This document shows, piece after piece, positions 22,473 through 25,282 of a stretch of DNA of 25,282 bases. Position 1 is the first letter of the stretch; each line of letters starts with the position of its first letter. This DNA is from Oleispira sp963933055. GTDB lineage: Bacteria; Pseudomonadota; Gammaproteobacteria; Pseudomonadales; Oceanobacteraceae. The stretch is taken from NCBI GenBank assembly GCA_963933055.1, contig CAWVSY010000052.1:1-25282 (forward strand), in the 5' to 3' direction. The notes beneath the pieces are model-generated. The model did not search any database and was not told the origin of the DNA. It saw nothing but the letters and a program-made list of their open reading frames with translations. The position numbers were made by a program, and so were the translations under genes.

Positions 22473-23954
22473 CTATTTCAGTTCAAGAGTCGTTAAAGTA
22501 TCTTCACGAATTGTTTTTAACAGCTCAGCATTTTCAATCAATGATTCGCCATACGATGGGATCATCACTTTCAAACGTTCTTTCCAGCCATCACTTTCAA
22601 GCTTATCGCTAAAGCAGCGCTCAATCACATCAATCATTGTCTGCGTGGCCGTAGAGGCACCCGGCGAAGCCCCTAACAAAGCAGCTAACGTGCCATCAGC
22701 AGCGGCAACAATCTCAGTACCAAACTCTAATTTACCTTTACCGTCCTCATCTGTTTTGATGATTTGAACACGCTGCCCAGCATTCGCTAACGTCCAGTCT
22801 TCATCTTTCGCTTCTGGGAAGTATTCCCGTAATGTTTCCATGCGCGACTTATCCGACTGAAATACTTCGCCGATCAGATATTTAGTCAGCGCCATATTAT
22901 TCATACCGACAGAAATCATCGACTTTAAGTTGCCCGCTCTAACAGATGCGGGTAAATCAAGCACAGAGCCTTGCTTCAAAAACTTGGTGGTAAAACCCGC
23001 AAATGGACCAAATAATAATGCCCGCTCGCCATTAATCACGCGAGTATCTAAATGCGGTACCGACATGGGTGGCGCGCCAATAGCGGCTTTGCCATAGACT
23101 TTTGCATGATGTTGATTAGCGATCTCTGGCTTAGTACATACCAGCCACTGCCCACTTACCGGGAAGCCACCGTAGCCTTCAGATTCTGGAATATCAGATT
23201 TTTGCAGTAATGGTAAAGCACCACCACCGGCGCCTAAAAATACAAACTTAGAACGGACGCGCGTTATTTCACCGGTTTTGTTATCTTCCAATAAAACCGA
23301 CCAGCCTTCTTTCGCGCTGCGCTTCATATCTTCAACTGAATGGCCAAGCAGCAGCTCGAAGCTGTCTTGCTGCTGTAAATGTTCAACCATGTCACGCGCT
23401 AAAGACCCAAAATCAACATCCGACCCGTGGTGCACTCGCGTCGCTGCAACAGGATCATCCTGCTTGCGGCCAGTCATCACCAATGGCATCCACTTAGCTA
23501 ATTGGGCCGGATCTTCGCTATATTCCATACTTTCAAATAAATGGTGCGCACTCATTAACTCATGACGCTTACGCAAAAATTCTACATTTTTCTCGCCCCA
23601 AACAAAGCTTTTATGCGGCGTGCGATTAATAAATTCTTTAGGGGTTGGCAAAGCACCGGTTTTCACTAGATGCGACCAGAATTGCAGAGTGACTTCAAAA
23701 GACGCATTAATATGAAGCGCTTTAGAAATATCAACATCGCCGTCTTCGGCTTCGGGAGTGTAGTTAAGTTCGCAATAGGCTGCGTGGCCTGTACCCGCGT
23801 TATTCCAACCATCGGTACTTTCGTGAGCTACTTGATCAAGCCGCTCCACGATACAAATTTTTAACGATGGATCGAGCTTATTTAACATCATAGCCAAAGT
23901 CGTGCTCATCGCGCCTGCACCGACCAATAAAGCATCTACTATTTTAACTGTCAT
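22473..23954 (-). CDS. mqo: Malate:quinone oxidoreductase
   Basis: A membrane-associated FAD enzyme that oxidises malate to oxaloacetate and passes electrons to the quinone pool, an alternative to malate dehydrogenase in the TCA cycle. The 493-residue protein starts MTVKIVDALLVGAGAMSTTLA, with the FAD GxGxxS motif at residues 12-17. It continues with ERLDQVAHESTDGWNNAGTGHAA, MPLVMTGR, VDFGSLARDM and the C-terminal GASPGASTAT, all typical of Mqo. I chose ATG 23954, with AGGCG about eight bases upstream, over the in-frame TTG two codons earlier. It is transcribed on its own from the 23955-24105 gap, where no clear promoter stood out, and converges with alr. Confidence 0.96.
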   Translation of the reverse strand: MTVKIVDALLVGAGAMSTTLAMMLNKLDPSLKICIVERLDQVAHESTDGWNNAGTGHAAYCELNYTPEAEDGDVDISKALHINASFEVTLQFWSHLVKTGALPTPKEFINRTPHKSFVWGEKNVEFLRKRHELMSAHHLFESMEYSEDPAQLAKWMPLVMTGRKQDDPVAATRVHHGSDVDFGSLARDMVEHLQQQDSFELLLGHSVEDMKRSAKEGWSVLLEDNKTGEITRVRSKFVFLGAGGGALPLLQKSDIPESEGYGGFPVSGQWLVCTKPEIANQHHAKVYGKAAIGAPPMSVPHLDTRVINGERALLFGPFAGFTTKFLKQGSVLDLPASVRAGNLKSMISVGMNNMALTKYLIGEVFQSDKSRMETLREYFPEAKDEDWTLANAGQRVQIIKTDEDGKGKLEFGTEIVAAADGTLAALLGASPGASTATQTMIDVIERCFSDKLESDGWKERLKVMIPSYGESLIENAELLKTIREDTLTTLELK

Positions 23955-24105
23955 TATCAATTCGCCTATCGCTTAGCTTGACCTATTTTTCGCGGAACAT
24001 TCTACACTAGTTGATTAATACAACCTACTTCATAACTTAGGCTATCGATTCGTTCACTTTGGTCATTGACGTGAACTTACGATACTTATCTATACAGCAT
24101 AAACG

Positions 24106-24131
24106 AAAAAGCCCGCACAAGGCGGGCTTTT
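24106..24131 (-). terminator. Intrinsic terminator of hemE
   Basis: AAAAGCCCGC (24107-24116) pairs with GCGGGCTTTT (24122-24131) across ACAAG. On the minus strand the stem is followed by a T run ending at 24106, 18 bases past the hemE stop. Confidence 0.9.
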
Positions 24132-24149
24132 AGTATGAATCAGTAAAAA

Positions 24150-25214
24150 TTACTTATACTGCTCACGACTCAACTCAACAACCGCTTCGATAAACGCACC
24201 AGCATGGGCAGGATCAACAAACTGATGAATACCATGACCCAAGTTAAATACATGCCCTGTACCAGGACCGTAGCTGTTCAAAATACGCTGTACTTCTTTG
24301 CGAATCGTCGCAGGTTTTGCGTATAAAACAGACGGATCCATATTGCCTTGCAGCGCAACACGATCACCAACACGACTACGAGCATTACCCATGTCTGTTG
24401 TCCAATCGATACCCAGTGCGTCACAGCCGGTATCAGCCATAGCTTCTAACCACTGACCACCACCTTTGGTGAACAAGATAACAGGCACTTTACGACCTTC
24501 ATTTTCACGAGTTAGGCCGGCAACAATCTGATTCATATACTTTAGAGAGAACTCGCGATAACACACGTCGCTCAAGTTGCCGCCCCAAGTATCAAAAATT
24601 TGAACCGCTTGTGCGCCTGCTGCGATTTGAGCATTCAAATACTCAGTGACAGAGTCCGCTAATACACTCAATAGCTGGTGCATCACTTCTGGCGTATCGT
24701 ACATCATGGCTTTTACATGACGGAAGTCTTTAGAAGAACCGCCTTCAACCATGTAAGTCGCTAGGGTCCAAGGGCTTCCTGAGAAACCGATCAGTGGAAC
24801 ACGACCATTCAATTCACGACGAATAGTACTAACAGCATCCGTTACGTAAGGAAGATCTTTTGCAGTATTCGTTACCTTCAACGCCGCAACGTCTTTCTCA
24901 GTACGTACGATTTTTTTGAAACGAGGGCCTTCGCCTGTTTCAAAGTACAAACCTAAGCCCATTGCATCTGGAATCGTTAAGATATCAGAGAACAAAATCG
25001 CCGCATCCAAAGGATAGCGCTCTAATGGCTGCATGGTTACTTCACAAGCGAACTCAGGGTTCTTACACAAGCTCATGAAATCACCCGCCGTCGCACGGCT
25101 AGCACGATATTCTGGTAGATAACGCCCTGCTTGGCGCATCATCCATACCGGAGTTTGGTCTACAGGTTCACGCAATAATGCGCGTAGAAAGCGATCGTTT
25201 TTAAGTTCTGACAT
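24150..25214 (-). CDS. hemE: Uroporphyrinogen decarboxylase
   Basis: HemE removes four carboxyl groups from uroporphyrinogen III to give coproporphyrinogen III in haem synthesis. The 354-residue protein has the same length as the E. coli enzyme. It carries the signature PVWMMRQAGRYLPEYR, with Arg27 and Arg31 for substrate carboxylates, and Asp77 in FSDILTIPDAMGL, the catalytic aspartate. Further family motifs are GFSGSPWTLATYMVEGG, FDTWGGNLS, DALGIDWTTDMG, ALQGNMDPSVLYA and FNLGHGI. A modest GAAG about six bases before the ATG is the likely binding site. It is probably monocistronic, since a terminator of another minus-strand gene lies upstream at 25257-25282. Confidence 0.97.
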   Translation of the reverse strand: MSELKNDRFLRALLREPVDQTPVWMMRQAGRYLPEYRASRATAGDFMSLCKNPEFACEVTMQPLERYPLDAAILFSDILTIPDAMGLGLYFETGEGPRFKKIVRTEKDVAALKVTNTAKDLPYVTDAVSTIRRELNGRVPLIGFSGSPWTLATYMVEGGSSKDFRHVKAMMYDTPEVMHQLLSVLADSVTEYLNAQIAAGAQAVQIFDTWGGNLSDVCYREFSLKYMNQIVAGLTRENEGRKVPVILFTKGGGQWLEAMADTGCDALGIDWTTDMGNARSRVGDRVALQGNMDPSVLYAKPATIRKEVQRILNSYGPGTGHVFNLGHGIHQFVDPAHAGAFIEAVVELSREQYK

Positions 25215-25256
25215 GGATATCTTCGACTTCAGATTTAAGATAGTAAATATAATAAC

Positions 25257-25282
25257 AAAAAACCCAGCACTAGGCTGGGTTT
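25257..25282 (-). terminator. Terminator of a minus-strand gene beyond the window
   Basis: AAACCCAGC (25260-25268) pairs with GCTGGGTTT (25274-25282) across ACTAG. The A run at 25257-25260 reads as a T run on the minus strand. The gene it ends lies outside the window, and hemE must have its own promoter in 25215-25256. Confidence 0.75.

Noticed and set aside
1..25282. CRISPR arrays, tRNA or rRNA genes, insertion sequences
   Set aside because: No regularly spaced repeats, cloverleaf-like stretches, rRNA sequence or transposase frames were seen.

Overview
The window looks like the chromosome of a marine-type gammaproteobacterium with roughly 40-45% GC by eye. The order rnr-rlmB-rpsF-rpsR-(DUF2232)-rplI-dnaB-...-alr is the one seen in Pseudomonas and Oceanospirillales. 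The PomB-type flagellar stator, Mqo and HemE fit that group. An Oceanospirillaceae relative (Oleispira/Bermanella-like) is my best guess, but that is inference. I see no tRNA, rRNA, IS element, CRISPR array or clear prophage.

Layout. (1) 1-1596: the last codons of a pomA-like gene, pomB, and a PilZ-domain gene, i.e. a flagellar stator plus a probable c-di-GMP receptor. (2) 1808-4949: a secreted zinc-phospholipase-C/P1-nuclease-fold enzyme, a periplasmic parvulin-type foldase and a small membrane-anchored helical protein, possibly one export/folding cassette. (3) 5045-8481: RNase R and the 23S rRNA methyltransferase RlmB. (4) 8678-11253: a YnaI-like MscS channel, then a convergent lipoprotein gene of unknown function. 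(5) 11420-15241: promoter, leader, rpsF, rpsR, a DUF2232 membrane protein, rplI and dnaB; no priB lies between rpsF and rpsR. (6) 15250-19315, minus strand: a compact four-gene unit holding a DAACS-type symporter, a protein resembling the cytoplasmic tail of a Na/Pi cotransporter, a LOG-family nucleosidase and a second MscS-type channel with a charged C-terminal tail. (7) 19384-21190, minus strand: two overlapping genes, a winged-helix protein with three DnaT-like modules and a phage lambda P-like protein. (8) 21309-25214: alr (plus), then mqo and hemE (minus).

The main point of interest is region 7. A DnaT-like protein is paired with a lambda-P-like helicase loader a few kilobases from dnaB. 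This suggests a phage-derived, domesticated route for loading DnaB or for replication restart. The three DnaT-like modules keep an exact register, with Trp to Trp spacing of 53 residues in each and an inner Trp at +41.

A second signal is a class of intergenic palindromic elements (8512-8637 and 13705-13811). They share a short core containing GCGTGAATAC but have outer inverted arms that differ between loci. The rpsF/rplI/dnaB block, alr, hemE and mqo look like ordinary core genes. Terminators are clear after rplI, between alr and mqo, after hemE and between the mscS and lipoprotein genes.
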